Below are positions 35,736 to 44,516 of a stretch of DNA of 64,000 nt, piece after piece (position 1 is the first letter of the stretch; every line of letters begins with the position of its first letter). The stretch comes from an uncultured Alphaproteobacteria bacterium (GTDB lineage: Bacteria; Pseudomonadota; Alphaproteobacteria; HIMB59): contig CACKEA010000001.1 in the NCBI GenBank assembly GCA_902599045.1, positions 268,985-332,984 on the forward strand. Reading direction: 5' to 3'. The notes beneath the pieces are model-generated. The model was not told where the DNA came from, ran no database searches, and was given only the letters and a program-made list of their open reading frames with translations. The translations under genes were made by a program, and so were the position numbers.

Positions 35736-36886
35736 TGCAAAGTAAAAACACAGATAAAAATTTTGGATTTGGCACTCAAATTAGAAAATCTCCTTTTTTT
35801 GATGCTACAGTTAGATGGGGGGCCACTGGCTTTTCTGTTTATAATCATATGTATATACCAAGGGATTTTGGTGACCCTGAGAAAAATTTTTGGAATTTAG
35901 TTAATGATGCGATTTTATGTGATGTAGCAGTTGAAAGACAAGTTGAGATAACCGGTCCTGATGCATTCCATTTTATTCAATTACTTACACCGCGTGATCT
36001 TAGCAAATTATCTATAGGGCAGTGTAAATATGTACTTATTACCAATGAAAAAGGGGGAATACTCAATGATCCTGTCTTACTACGCCTCGGTGAAAATCAT
36101 TTTTGGTTATCTCTATCTGACAGCGATATCTTACTATGGGCTCAAGGCGTTGCAGTAAATTCTGGACTAAATGTTAGTATCGAAGAACCAGATGTTTCTC
36201 CTCTTCAGTTGCAAGGACCAAAGTCAAGGGAGATTATGGTAAAATTATTTGGAGAAAATATTAGAGATTTAAAATATTACTGGCTCAAAGAATTAGAATT
36301 GGATGGTATTCCCTTAGTTGTATCTCGCACTGGATGGTCAACAGAACTTGGATACGAATTATTTTTACGTGATGGAACTCAGGGAGATAGATTATGGGAG
36401 ACGATCATGATGGCAGGGAATGAATATGGTCTTCAGCCTGGTCACACATCAAGCATTCGCCGTATCGAAGGAGGTATGTTGTCATATCACGCGGATGCAG
36501 ACATACACTCGAACCCGTTTGAGATGGGACTTGAAAGATTAGTATCTTTGGATAGTGATATTAATTTCATTGGTAAAAAAGCACTTATTGAAATTCAAAA
36601 AAAAGGAATAAAACGTCAACAAATTGGTTTGGAAATAGAGGGAGATTCTTTGACAGGCCCAAACACAATATTTTGGAAAATATTCTGTGATGATAAAATC
36701 ATTGGAAAAGTAACTTCTGCAGTATATTCACCACGATTAGAAAAAAATATAGCATTGGCTATGGTTGATAAAAATTACACTGAAATAGGAATGAAATTAT
36801 TAGTTGAAATTTATGGGGTTCTTAGAGATGCAATCATAGTAGAAAAGCCTTTTTTTGATCCTAAAAAAGCGCTTCCAAGTTCCTGA
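35735..36886 (+). CDS. DmdA/GcvT-family aminomethyltransferase (first copy)
   Basis: The ATG at 35,735 has AAGGAG at suitable spacing and gives 383 residues. Features are YNHMYIPRDFGDP, DVAVERQVEITGPDAF, FWLSLSDSDILLWAQG, LQLQGPKSREIM, SRTGWSTELGYELFL and SIRRIEGGMLSYHADAD. These align with dimethylsulfoniopropionate demethylase DmdA and differ from glycine-cleavage T protein in the folate-domain spacing. It would transfer a methyl or methylene group to tetrahydrofolate. It is less DmdA-like than the copy at 42,829; the substrate could be a related methylated compound. Confidence 0.75.
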   Translation: MQSKNTDKNFGFGTQIRKSPFFDATVRWGATGFSVYNHMYIPRDFGDPEKNFWNLVNDAILCDVAVERQVEITGPDAFHFIQLLTPRDLSKLSIGQCKYVLITNEKGGILNDPVLLRLGENHFWLSLSDSDILLWAQGVAVNSGLNVSIEEPDVSPLQLQGPKSREIMVKLFGENIRDLKYYWLKELELDGIPLVVSRTGWSTELGYELFLRDGTQGDRLWETIMMAGNEYGLQPGHTSSIRRIEGGMLSYHADADIHSNPFEMGLERLVSLDSDINFIGKKALIEIQKKGIKRQQIGLEIEGDSLTGPNTIFWKIFCDDKIIGKVTSAVYSPRLEKNIALAMVDKNYTEIGMKLLVEIYGVLRDAIIVEKPFFDPKKALPSS

Positions 36887-37022
36887 TAAAATAGAAATAT
36901 CGTTGATATTATTTAATTTCTTTTGATATTCACTAGATGCATAGTTTCGTTAACTTCTTAGCATTATTTTTTTTTTGATTCAGAATTTATAAATTTATTA
37001 CTCAAAATATAGAGAGGTATTT

Positions 37023-37364
37023 ATGAAACTAATAACAGCAATTATCAAGCCAGACAAAGTAGAAGCTTTGAGACAGGCACTTACAGGTGTTGATATTCAA
37101 GGTTTAACTATTGTTGAGGCTAAAGGATATGGGCGCCAAAAGGGTCATACCGAACTGTACCGAGGCGCAGAATATGAGGTACATTTTCTTCCTAAATCTC
37201 GAGCAGAGGTTTTAGTAGATTCTGCTGACGCCGAAAAGGTCATTACTACTATTTCTGAGGCAGTTAAATCAGGAAAAATTGGTGATGGTAAAATTTATGT
37301 AACTGAAGTGCAAGAGGTTGTCCGAATACGTACTGGAGAACGAGGCGCTGAGGCTATTAAATAA
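37023..37364 (+). CDS. glnK: Nitrogen regulatory protein P-II
   Basis: 113 residues. MKLITAIIKPDKVEAL, the T-loop GHTELYRGAEYEVHFLPK with the uridylylated tyrosine, and the C-terminal VRIRTGERGAEAI are canonical. PII senses 2-oxoglutarate and ATP/ADP and binds AmtB. GAGAGG precedes the ATG. The 136-base upstream space holds AT-rich DNA without a recognisable NtrC site. amtB follows after 9 bases. Confidence 0.96.
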   Translation: MKLITAIIKPDKVEALRQALTGVDIQGLTIVEAKGYGRQKGHTELYRGAEYEVHFLPKSRAEVLVDSADAEKVITTISEAVKSGKIGDGKIYVTEVQEVVRIRTGERGAEAIK

Positions 37365-37373
37365 GGAGATCGT

Positions 37374-38654
37374 ATGAAAAAAATATTAACTTTTTTAATT
37401 CCTACCTTGTTCCTCTCCGGAGTAGCAAGTGCAGAAGTTTCTGCTGAAACAGCTTTTGTATTTAATACATTTTTATTTGTTTTTAGTGGAGTCTTAGTGA
37501 TGTTCATGGCATTAGGCTTTTCCATGTTAGAAGCTGGATTTGTTCGTAAAAAAAACACATCGGCAATTTTATTAAAAAATATAGCTTTATACTCAATTGC
37601 AGGAATAATGTTTTATCTGATCGGATACAGCCTAATGTATGTTGACGTTTCTGGATATATAGGATCACTAGGTGGTGCTTTTTACGACACAGCTGACGAT
37701 TTGACTGTTGCTGCAGAAGAGGGGGGCTACTCATTAGCATCGGATTGGTTCTTCCAGATGGTGTTTTGTGCAACTGCTATTTCGATTGTATCTGGTGCTT
37801 GTGCGGAGAGAATAAAAGTATGGCCTTTTATGATATTTGCTGCATTTATGACAGGAATTATCTACCCAATCTATGGTGCATGGACCTGGGGCGGCGGATG
37901 GCTTACAGAAATGGGCTTCTCTGATTTTGCAGGTTCAACAATTGTTCACTCAGTTGGTGGATGGGCGGCTCTAACTGGATGTTTAATCCTCGGCCCGAGA
38001 GCTGGAAAATACGGCTCTGATGGAAAAATAACTCCAATTGCTGGCGCAAATATGCCATTAGCATGTCTAGGTACCTTTATCCTATGGTTTGGATGGTTTG
38101 GATTTAATGGCGGATCACAATTAGCTTTAGGTAGTGCGGCAGACGCATCTGCAATGTCAATCGTTGTTGTAAATACTAATATCGCTGCTTGTGGAGGTGT
38201 TGTTGCAGCAATAATTTTATCTCAATTTTTATATAAGAAGATTGATTTATCAATCGCACTTAATGGTGCCATTGCTGGTCTTGTTGCTATTACAGCTGGC
38301 CCTGACCTAACCAATCATTTCTTATCTATGATTGTTGGTGCGATAGGTGGTATTCTCTGTACAGTTGCTATCCCAATTCTCGATAAAATGAAAATCGATG
38401 ATGTTGTGGGAGCTATATCTGCACACTTAGTAGCAGGTATTTGGGGAACGTTGGCCGTAGGTATCTTCGGTGCTGGTGACTTCTTAGTACAATTGATTGG
38501 CATTATCGCAGCTGCTGTATTAGTTGTGCCTTTAAGTGGTGTATTCTTCTATATCCTTAAGGGAACAGTTGGTTTAAGAGTATCTGAAGAAACTGAAGCT
38601 TCAGGTCTTGATAAAGCTGAACTTACTACAGAAGCTTACCCAGAATTTAAATAA
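37374..38654 (+). CDS. amtB: Ammonium transporter
   Basis: 426 residues with a cleavable signal sequence (ending GVASA) and eleven membrane segments. The pore twin histidines lie in STIVHSVGGWAA and GAISAHLVAGIWGTLAVG, and FCATAISIVSGACAERI and WFGWFGFNGGSQLA are family motifs. It carries ammonium across the inner membrane and is gated by GlnK. A strong terminator follows. Confidence 0.97.
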   Translation: MKKILTFLIPTLFLSGVASAEVSAETAFVFNTFLFVFSGVLVMFMALGFSMLEAGFVRKKNTSAILLKNIALYSIAGIMFYLIGYSLMYVDVSGYIGSLGGAFYDTADDLTVAAEEGGYSLASDWFFQMVFCATAISIVSGACAERIKVWPFMIFAAFMTGIIYPIYGAWTWGGGWLTEMGFSDFAGSTIVHSVGGWAALTGCLILGPRAGKYGSDGKITPIAGANMPLACLGTFILWFGWFGFNGGSQLALGSAADASAMSIVVVNTNIAACGGVVAAIILSQFLYKKIDLSIALNGAIAGLVAITAGPDLTNHFLSMIVGAIGGILCTVAIPILDKMKIDDVVGAISAHLVAGIWGTLAVGIFGAGDFLVQLIGIIAAAVLVVPLSGVFFYILKGTVGLRVSEETEASGLDKAELTTEAYPEFK

Positions 38655-38674
38655 TTCTTATTTATAGTACTCCT

Positions 38675-38705
38675 AAAAAAGGGCGCTTATCGCGCCCTTT
38701 TTTTT
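38675..38705. terminator. Bidirectional rho-independent terminator between amtB and glutathione peroxidase
   Basis: An A-tract, GGGCGC (38,681-38,686), loop TTATC, GCGCCC (38,692-38,697) and a T-tract form a symmetric terminator that works for amtB (+) and for the convergent peroxidase gene (-). Confidence 0.9.
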
Positions 38706-39228
38706 ATGTTAACTGATCTATTAAATCTGTAATTTTTGAACTATCAGGCTTAGTCATAGAAGACCAACTTTTAACTAATTTTCCTTCACCATCAAAAAGA
38801 TATTTATAAAAATTCCATTTTGGAGTTTCATTATAAGTTGATGCCATCCAACTATATATTGGGTGGGCATTCTCTCCATTTACATCAATGATTTCAGAAA
38901 TGATAAATTTTGTATCATAATTAACTAAACAAAATTCTTTAACATCCTCTTCATCAGCTAACTCTTGTCCAAAGCTGTTTGAGGGAGTTCCAATAATCAC
39001 TAAATTTTTATCTAAATATTCACGATGAAGATTGGACAAATTAGCGTACTGTTTTGTGAAACCACATCTACTAGCAGTATTCACAAGAAGAACCGGTTTA
39101 CCTTTAAATTTATCAAGATTAATTTGATTACCATCAATATCTTGAATACTAAAGTTATGTAGGTTTTGTGCCATAATAATTCCTATATTTGTGAGTAAAA
39201 CACTCAAGGTTATCAAGAGAATTCTCAT
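38704..39228 (-). CDS. Glutathione peroxidase-family thiol peroxidase, probably exported
   Basis: 174 residues. The peroxidatic cysteine is in NTASRCGFTKQY, GTPSNSFGQELADEEDV replaces the FPCNQFGxQE motif (its Cys is Ser here), and WNFYKYLFDGEGKLV holds the tetrad Trp/Asn. A hydrophobic leader MRILLITLSVLLTNIGIIMA precedes the domain, suggesting export; starting at the internal ATG (MAQ) would give a cytosolic enzyme. It reduces hydroperoxides, probably with thioredoxin-type reductants. Confidence 0.88.
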   Translation of the reverse strand: MRILLITLSVLLTNIGIIMAQNLHNFSIQDIDGNQINLDKFKGKPVLLVNTASRCGFTKQYANLSNLHREYLDKNLVIIGTPSNSFGQELADEEDVKEFCLVNYDTKFIISEIIDVNGENAHPIYSWMASTYNETPKWNFYKYLFDGEGKLVKSWSSMTKPDSSKITDLIDQLT

Positions 39229-39269
39229 GTCATTTTATACTGACTTAAAAAAATCTGGATTTGCTAATC

Positions 39270-39875
39270 TTAAATTTTTGGTAATCCCAAAACTTCGCTT
39301 TTTTTTATAAATTCCTCTTTATACGGAGGTCTTTTAAAAATCTCTTTTATCATAGGCTTAAAAAAGTCTAGATCTTTGTTCTCATATTCTGGGTCAAAAG
39401 ATTTTTGATCCCATCTTTCGCAGAAGTCAGCGCATGTTTGAAAATAAATATTATCTTTAAATTTATCCCTAGCATTTTTATCCCAACCATAATGATGGGC
39501 GTAATAAATCATTTGAAAAATTCCATGATGTTCAACCACCCAAGTTACTTCTTCTCTAACATAAGGTCTTATAACCTCAGCAGAAAATCTATCGTGATTT
39601 TGAGGAGCGAGTCCATCACCAATATCATGAAGTAATGTACCAACAATCCAATCAATATCAGCCCCATCGTTATAAGCTCTTGTTGCTGATTGAAGTCCAT
39701 GATCCAGTCTGGTAATTTTATAGCCCTCCATAGTATTCTGTCCTTGTCTAGATAGTTCTTCGATAATTCTTTCGTAAGTCAGAGAGACATATCTTTTCTC
39801 GTATTCTTGAAGTAATAAATAATCATCCTTATCACCATCTTTCATATGTTTAAATTTTACATTCTTTTCAACCAA
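39270..39875 (-). CDS. HD-domain diiron oxygenase, TmpB/PhnZ-like
   Basis: 201 residues. The metal ligands follow the MIOX/PhnZ oxygenase order: His59 (TRLDHGLQSA), His83-Asp84 (TLLHDIGDGL), His94 (QNHDRFSA), His116/117 (VEHHGIF) and a distal Asp (TCADFCERWD). PhnZ and TmpB cleave the C-P bond of 1-hydroxylated phosphonates with a mixed-valent diiron centre. The gene overlaps by 8 bases a BBOX-like dioxygenase gene, the same pairing as tmpA-tmpB. Specific substrate is inferred from that pairing. Confidence 0.78.
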   Translation of the reverse strand: MVEKNVKFKHMKDGDKDDYLLLQEYEKRYVSLTYERIIEELSRQGQNTMEGYKITRLDHGLQSATRAYNDGADIDWIVGTLLHDIGDGLAPQNHDRFSAEVIRPYVREEVTWVVEHHGIFQMIYYAHHYGWDKNARDKFKDNIYFQTCADFCERWDQKSFDPEYENKDLDFFKPMIKEIFKRPPYKEEFIKKSEVLGLPKI

Positions 39876-40998
39876 AATTTTTAGATCCTTTTTCTATATA
39901 TTTTCTATGTAAATGTCTAAGTTTGCCATCCGTCGAGTCAAAATCTAGATAACAACCTTGAAGGTGTCTGGCACCTTCATTTGAATCGTATGCGGTTCTT
40001 CCATGTAGCAGTCTGTGATTATCAAACATCATAATGTCCCCAGGTTTAAGCTTAAAACTAATCTCAAAATCTGATGAGGAATATAAATCACTTAGTAGTT
40101 TTCTAGCTTTATAGAAAGTTGTAAGTCTTTTTTGATCAATTGGCGGAACATAATCAACTCTTGTGCTATATCTTACTTGTTTGTAATCTCCCTCTTTATC
40201 CAACTCAATAAGTTCTCCCCAATTTTCTAAAATAATATCTTTATCTTGAAATTGATATCTCAGATTAGTTTTAGTCAAAGACTCAAAAGCTTCAGGGTTA
40301 TTGACCTTAATATACTCAGCAACTGCAAAACCATCTACCAAAGTTGAAAAACCACCACTCACCTCATTTTTTAGACAATGTAAGAATTGAATCCCAGGTG
40401 CAGCTGGCTTTCTATAGGGGTTGTCCGTATGAGGAGGAAGAGCGATAGGCTTATAAGCTAAATCATTGGGGTTAGGTTTGGACATCACATCAAAATACTC
40501 TCCAAAATTAGTTACTTTTACAGGGCCTATTGAACTCACAAATTTTAGTAAATATTGATCTTTTGTTGGAACGTTTTTAATAATTATAAAACCATATTTA
40601 TAAAAATCCACTAGAAGTCTATACATCGACTCTTTCTCAACCATATCTTCTTCAAACTCTATATTTGGAAATACTTTTAAATTTGAGTTCCAAAGTATTC
40701 TTTTTGGTATAGGGCCGCGTTTGTTTTTGTCGTTATCAAACTCTATTAGAAGATTTTGAATATTATATTTGCCTTTGGCCCCATCATTGAATTCAATATT
40801 AAGTTTTTCTTCAAAAATTTTTGCTTTTTTAATTTGTAAATCTAATTTTATGGAAGAGGGTTCATAGAGTCTTTGATTTGTATCTTTGTCGATATAGTCA
40901 TTTCCTGGTAATCTCTCTCTTAACCAAATAGGGTGTAAATCATAATCATGATTTTGGTGTGTCACTTTTAGTGAGTCACTTGAAAACTGAACCTTCAT
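39868..40998 (-). CDS. Fe(II)/2-oxoglutarate dioxygenase, TmpA/gamma-butyrobetaine hydroxylase-like
   Basis: 376 residues: an N-terminal DUF971-type domain (HPIWLRERLPGNDYID, lacking the zinc cysteines of true gamma-butyrobetaine hydroxylase) and a TauD-like barrel. The iron ligands are His190 and Asp192 (PPHTDNPYRKP) and His332 (LLHGRTAY), with the 2-oxoglutarate Arg at about 344 (GARHLQGCY). TmpA hydroxylates 2-trimethylaminoethylphosphonate. The adjoining HD oxygenase strongly favours TmpA over carnitine synthesis. Confidence 0.8.
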   Translation of the reverse strand: MKVQFSSDSLKVTHQNHDYDLHPIWLRERLPGNDYIDKDTNQRLYEPSSIKLDLQIKKAKIFEEKLNIEFNDGAKGKYNIQNLLIEFDNDKNKRGPIPKRILWNSNLKVFPNIEFEEDMVEKESMYRLLVDFYKYGFIIIKNVPTKDQYLLKFVSSIGPVKVTNFGEYFDVMSKPNPNDLAYKPIALPPHTDNPYRKPAAPGIQFLHCLKNEVSGGFSTLVDGFAVAEYIKVNNPEAFESLTKTNLRYQFQDKDIILENWGELIELDKEGDYKQVRYSTRVDYVPPIDQKRLTTFYKARKLLSDLYSSSDFEISFKLKPGDIMMFDNHRLLHGRTAYDSNEGARHLQGCYLDFDSTDGKLRHLHRKYIEKGSKNFG

Positions 40999-41066
40999 GG
41001 CGCTACTCTCAAAATTTATTCTTAATAAGATTTTTTGTTAATTAATGATATTTGTCAATTAAGAAA

Positions 41067-41528
41067 TTAAGATGCTACTTTAAATATAGCCTCAATTTCA
41101 ACTGAGAAGCCTAAAGGAAGAGAGTTTACACCTACTGCTGCACGAGCATGAATGCCCTTTTCACCAAAGATTTTTTGCATAAGATCTGAACAACCATTAA
41201 TAACTTGAGGTTGTTGGGTAAAATTATCTAAACAGTTTACAAAACCTGTCAATTTTATTAATTGTTCTACTCTATCCAGATCTTTAATTTCATTTTTTAG
41301 GGCAGATAGTATTGCCAAACCACATTTTTGCGCATGTTCTTGAGCTAACTCCAAACTCAAATCTTTACCTACAACGCCTTTTGCAAAACTTCCATCCTCC
41401 ATAAGTGGACCTTGGCCTGAAATATAAGCAATATTATCGACCATTACACAAGGTTTGTAACTTCCAGCAGGTTTTGCAGGTTGGGGCAAAACAATTCCTA
41501 ACTCTTTTAACTTATCTTCTATACTCAC
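41067..41528 (-). CDS. ridA: RidA-family enamine/imine deaminase
   Basis: 153 residues of the longer YjgF/RidA subtype: MVDNIAYISGQGPLMEDG, LIKLTGFVNCLDNFTQQPQVINGCS, and GIHARAAVGVNSLPLGFSVEIEAIF with the catalytic-type arginine. It removes reactive enamines formed by pyridoxal-phosphate enzymes. It lies between the dioxygenase and an MFS carrier gene, with a one-base overlap to the latter. Confidence 0.88.
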   Translation of the reverse strand: MSIEDKLKELGIVLPQPAKPAGSYKPCVMVDNIAYISGQGPLMEDGSFAKGVVGKDLSLELAQEHAQKCGLAILSALKNEIKDLDRVEQLIKLTGFVNCLDNFTQQPQVINGCSDLMQKIFGEKGIHARAAVGVNSLPLGFSVEIEAIFKVAS

Positions 41529-42790
41529 TATGAGACTCCCTCTTCTTCTTCAATTTTATTTATAATCTGTTCTGTGGCTAATTGCATTCCAATAGAAGAG
41601 GTATTTCTAGGAACGATCATTGAAGGTGTATTCTCTTCATAGATATCACTAGTTCTCCCCACTCTAATTCTAAAATAATTATAAGGAGCCACTAAAGAAT
41701 ACACAACTATCATATAAATAAAAAAACCATAGGGTCCAAAATAAGCCATAAAACCTGAGGCTAAAATAGGACCTGCTACCATACCTAAAGCATTAACAAG
41801 TGTTAATGTTGAACTGGCTGAAACAATCTCGTCTTTTTCCAAGAAATCATTCATATGTGAAATAACGACAGCATAATAAGGTAACGAAACAGCAGAATGA
41901 ATACCAATAAACACTAATAGAACATAAAATGAGAATGAACCAAATATAAAGGCCAGTATTAAAGAGCCAATAGCTATTAAATTTAGAACAAATAAAATAG
42001 TTCTTCGATCGTAACGATCAGAGATTTTTCCAATGGGATACTGAAAAATAGCTCCAATAAACATATTGACAAAAACTAAAATTGAAATTTGAAATATACT
42101 AAAACCAATTTTAGCACCAAAAACTGCAATTAAACTGAATAAAGCACTGTAAACCATTCCAATTGAAAAAGAGCCAACAAAAGCCATAGGTGATTTATTA
42201 TATAATTCTTTAAGACTTAAAAATTTAGGTGTTGTGAATTCAGGAGCAGGTTTCTTAGTAAGCAATATAGGAACCAAAGCAAGGGATATCAACAAAGATG
42301 ATAGAATGTAAAGATGCGCTTCTGTGGTTGTACCTATATTTATTAACATTACTCCGATACTCGTAGAAATATATAAAACAATCATATAGAAACCAATTAA
42401 TTGGCCTCTAGTTTGATTATCTGCTCGATCATTTAACCAGCTCTCACAGACTATATAAATGGCAGCATAGGAGAAACCAGTAATCATTCTAAAGATTAAC
42501 CAAAGAACTGGATCGACAAATATCCAATGTAATAAGATAGCTATTGATCCTAAAGATGCAAAGGCAGCAAATACTCTAATATGCCCGACATTTTTAATTA
42601 GTTTAGGACATTGAATTGAGCTAAAAAGAAATCCTATGAAATATCCTGTAAATACATAACCAATCTCAAAGTCTGAAAAATTGAAAAAAACAGAATTGAT
42701 ATTTAGCAAGGTTCCTTGAAGAGTATGAGCTATCATTATTAGCCCAAAGCCACAAAAAAGCGCCCATGAATTTAAAATAGTTCCAAACAC
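41528..42790 (-). CDS. MFS transporter (YcaD-like)
   Basis: 420 residues with twelve membrane segments. SYAAIYIVCESWLNDRADNQTRGQLIGFYMIVLY and the loop PIGKISDRYDRRTILF are typical of the YcaD-type major facilitator subgroup. The C-terminal 50 residues are hydrophilic and acidic. The substrate is unknown; position next to ridA, the oxygenase pair and dmdA suggests uptake or release of a small nitrogen or sulfur compound. Confidence 0.87.
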   Translation of the reverse strand: MFGTILNSWALFCGFGLIMIAHTLQGTLLNINSVFFNFSDFEIGYVFTGYFIGFLFSSIQCPKLIKNVGHIRVFAAFASLGSIAILLHWIFVDPVLWLIFRMITGFSYAAIYIVCESWLNDRADNQTRGQLIGFYMIVLYISTSIGVMLINIGTTTEAHLYILSSLLISLALVPILLTKKPAPEFTTPKFLSLKELYNKSPMAFVGSFSIGMVYSALFSLIAVFGAKIGFSIFQISILVFVNMFIGAIFQYPIGKISDRYDRRTILFVLNLIAIGSLILAFIFGSFSFYVLLVFIGIHSAVSLPYYAVVISHMNDFLEKDEIVSASSTLTLVNALGMVAGPILASGFMAYFGPYGFFIYMIVVYSLVAPYNYFRIRVGRTSDIYEENTPSMIVPRNTSSIGMQLATEQIINKIEEEEGVS

Positions 42791-42828
42791 CCGCGAATAG
42801 ATAAACTTTTAGTTTAAGAATGCAATAG

Positions 42829-43935
42829 CTATTTTGAAAAAGGTAATGTCGTCATCTGGGATTGCACTTCTAGATTATCAATCAACAGTGTTTTGACTTC
42901 ATCAAAATTCTGAAACTTGGTTTGTATCATTGCGATACCGAGACAGCATCCAAAATCAGGGCTAAAACAACCAGATCTTAATTCACCAATAATCTGCCCA
43001 TCTAATTGTATAGGTAGGTATTTTGTTATAGATAAATTATCAAGCTTAAGTTTTAAACCAATCAAGGACCTTTTTACTCCCTCTTGATTTTGTTTTTCTA
43101 GTACTGATTTTCCTAAGTAATCTATATCTGGATTAAAAGAAACGAAAGGATTTAGGCCACATTCAAGAGGAGTATCTTCCATGGTCATATCATTCCCAAA
43201 AGAAAGCAGACCTCCTTCGATCCTCTCAATTAAATTTGGACAGCCAGGTCTGACATTTAAATCTTCTCCATTAGTAATTAGGCTATCATAAAGATTAAGA
43301 CCAACTTCATCATCATCAACATAAATTTCAAATCCACCCTGTTTTGACCAACCTGATCTTGCGATTAATAATTTATGACCTTGAAATTCGTATCTTTTGA
43401 AATTAAAAAATTTTAATTTTTTAATTTCTTCACCAAAAACTCTCTCCATTAAATCAAAAGATTTAGGTCCTTGCACAGCTAATATATTGACATTAGGCTC
43501 AGTAATTTCGACATCTAAACTCATACCAATGGTAATACCTTTTGCATATAATAAAATATCTGAGTCAGCAATAGATAACCACCAAGTATCATCACTAACT
43601 TTCATAATCAATGGATCATTAAGAATTTTTCCTTTTTCATCAATAATTGGTGCATAGTAACAAAGATAATCTTTTGCATTAGATAGATCTCTACAAGTGA
43701 TCAGTTGTGTAAGCTTAGCAGCATCAGGGCCTTTAAATTGAACTTGTCTTTCTACTGATACATCCCAAACTTGGACATTATTTTTTAGATGAAGGCAGTC
43801 CTCCTCTACCCCTTTAAAAGATGCTGGTAAAATCATGTGATTATAAACTGTGTAAGATTGAACCCCATATTCTTCTATTCTTTTGGTATAGGGTGTGGAA
43901 CGAAGTCGGGCACTTTTAGCAATTAAATGGTTCAT
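42829..43935 (-). CDS. dmdA: Dimethylsulfoniopropionate demethylase (second DmdA-family copy)
   Basis: 368 residues, the length of Pelagibacter DmdA. YTVYNHMILPASF, HLKNNVQVWDVSVERQV, WWLSIADSDILLYAKGI, AVQGPKSFDLMERVFGEE, ARSGWSKQGGFEIYV and GCPNLIERIEGGLLSFGNDM follow the DmdA pattern. DmdA moves a methyl group from DMSP to tetrahydrofolate, giving methylmercaptopropionate. It is the better DmdA candidate of the two. It is head-to-head with a small TPR protein gene. Confidence 0.8.
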   Translation of the reverse strand: MNHLIAKSARLRSTPYTKRIEEYGVQSYTVYNHMILPASFKGVEEDCLHLKNNVQVWDVSVERQVQFKGPDAAKLTQLITCRDLSNAKDYLCYYAPIIDEKGKILNDPLIMKVSDDTWWLSIADSDILLYAKGITIGMSLDVEITEPNVNILAVQGPKSFDLMERVFGEEIKKLKFFNFKRYEFQGHKLLIARSGWSKQGGFEIYVDDDEVGLNLYDSLITNGEDLNVRPGCPNLIERIEGGLLSFGNDMTMEDTPLECGLNPFVSFNPDIDYLGKSVLEKQNQEGVKRSLIGLKLKLDNLSITKYLPIQLDGQIIGELRSGCFSPDFGCCLGIAMIQTKFQNFDEVKTLLIDNLEVQSQMTTLPFSK

Positions 43936-43964
43936 AAAATTTCGGATTTAGTTAATATGTATTC

Positions 43965-44516
43965 TTGATACAAAGCAAACGATATTTTTTTATAATTTTA
44001 ATTTTATTATCATATCAAGTTTGTACATCTCAGGTACATGCAAATAGCAATTCTGATCGTGTAGACTATTTAATAGATTTATTGCAAGAACCACTAGATA
44101 CGGAATCCCAAAAAGAAATTAAGGGTGCTATTATAAGAATTTGGAAACTTTCAAAAAGCGAGGAAATACAACAAAAAATGAATAATATTGGACATTTTAT
44201 AAGATTTAGGCAGTACCAAGAAGCGGAAGATTTCCTATCTAACATTATTCTAGAGCAAGATGATTTTATGGATGCCTATTATCAAAGAGCAATCATTCAT
44301 TATTATCAAGGTGAGGTCAACGAAGCTCGTTTAGACCTTTTAAATGTCTTGTCTTTGGAGCCCAGACATTTTGATGCATTAAAAGTTTTAGCCTTAGTTT
44401 ACGAGAAACAAAATAAAAAAACCGAAGCTTATTACATATACAAAAGGCTTGAAAAAATACTTCCTCACGACGAAAATGTAAGAAGTAAATTAAAATCTTT
44501 AGAAAATTTAATTTAA
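43965..44516 (+). CDS. Exported TPR-repeat protein
   Basis: 183 residues from a TTG start (no in-frame ATG nearby). A signal-like segment YFFIILILLSYQVCTSQVHA is followed, from about residue 75, by tetratricopeptide helices (AEDFLSNIILEQDDFMDAYY, EARLDLLNVLSLEPRHFDAL, AYYIYKRLEKILPHDENVR). It probably works as a periplasmic scaffold; partner unknown. It converges on the YeiH gene with no gap. Confidence 0.75.
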   Translation: MIQSKRYFFIILILLSYQVCTSQVHANSNSDRVDYLIDLLQEPLDTESQKEIKGAIIRIWKLSKSEEIQQKMNNIGHFIRFRQYQEAEDFLSNIILEQDDFMDAYYQRAIIHYYQGEVNEARLDLLNVLSLEPRHFDALKVLALVYEKQNKKTEAYYIYKRLEKILPHDENVRSKLKSLENLI

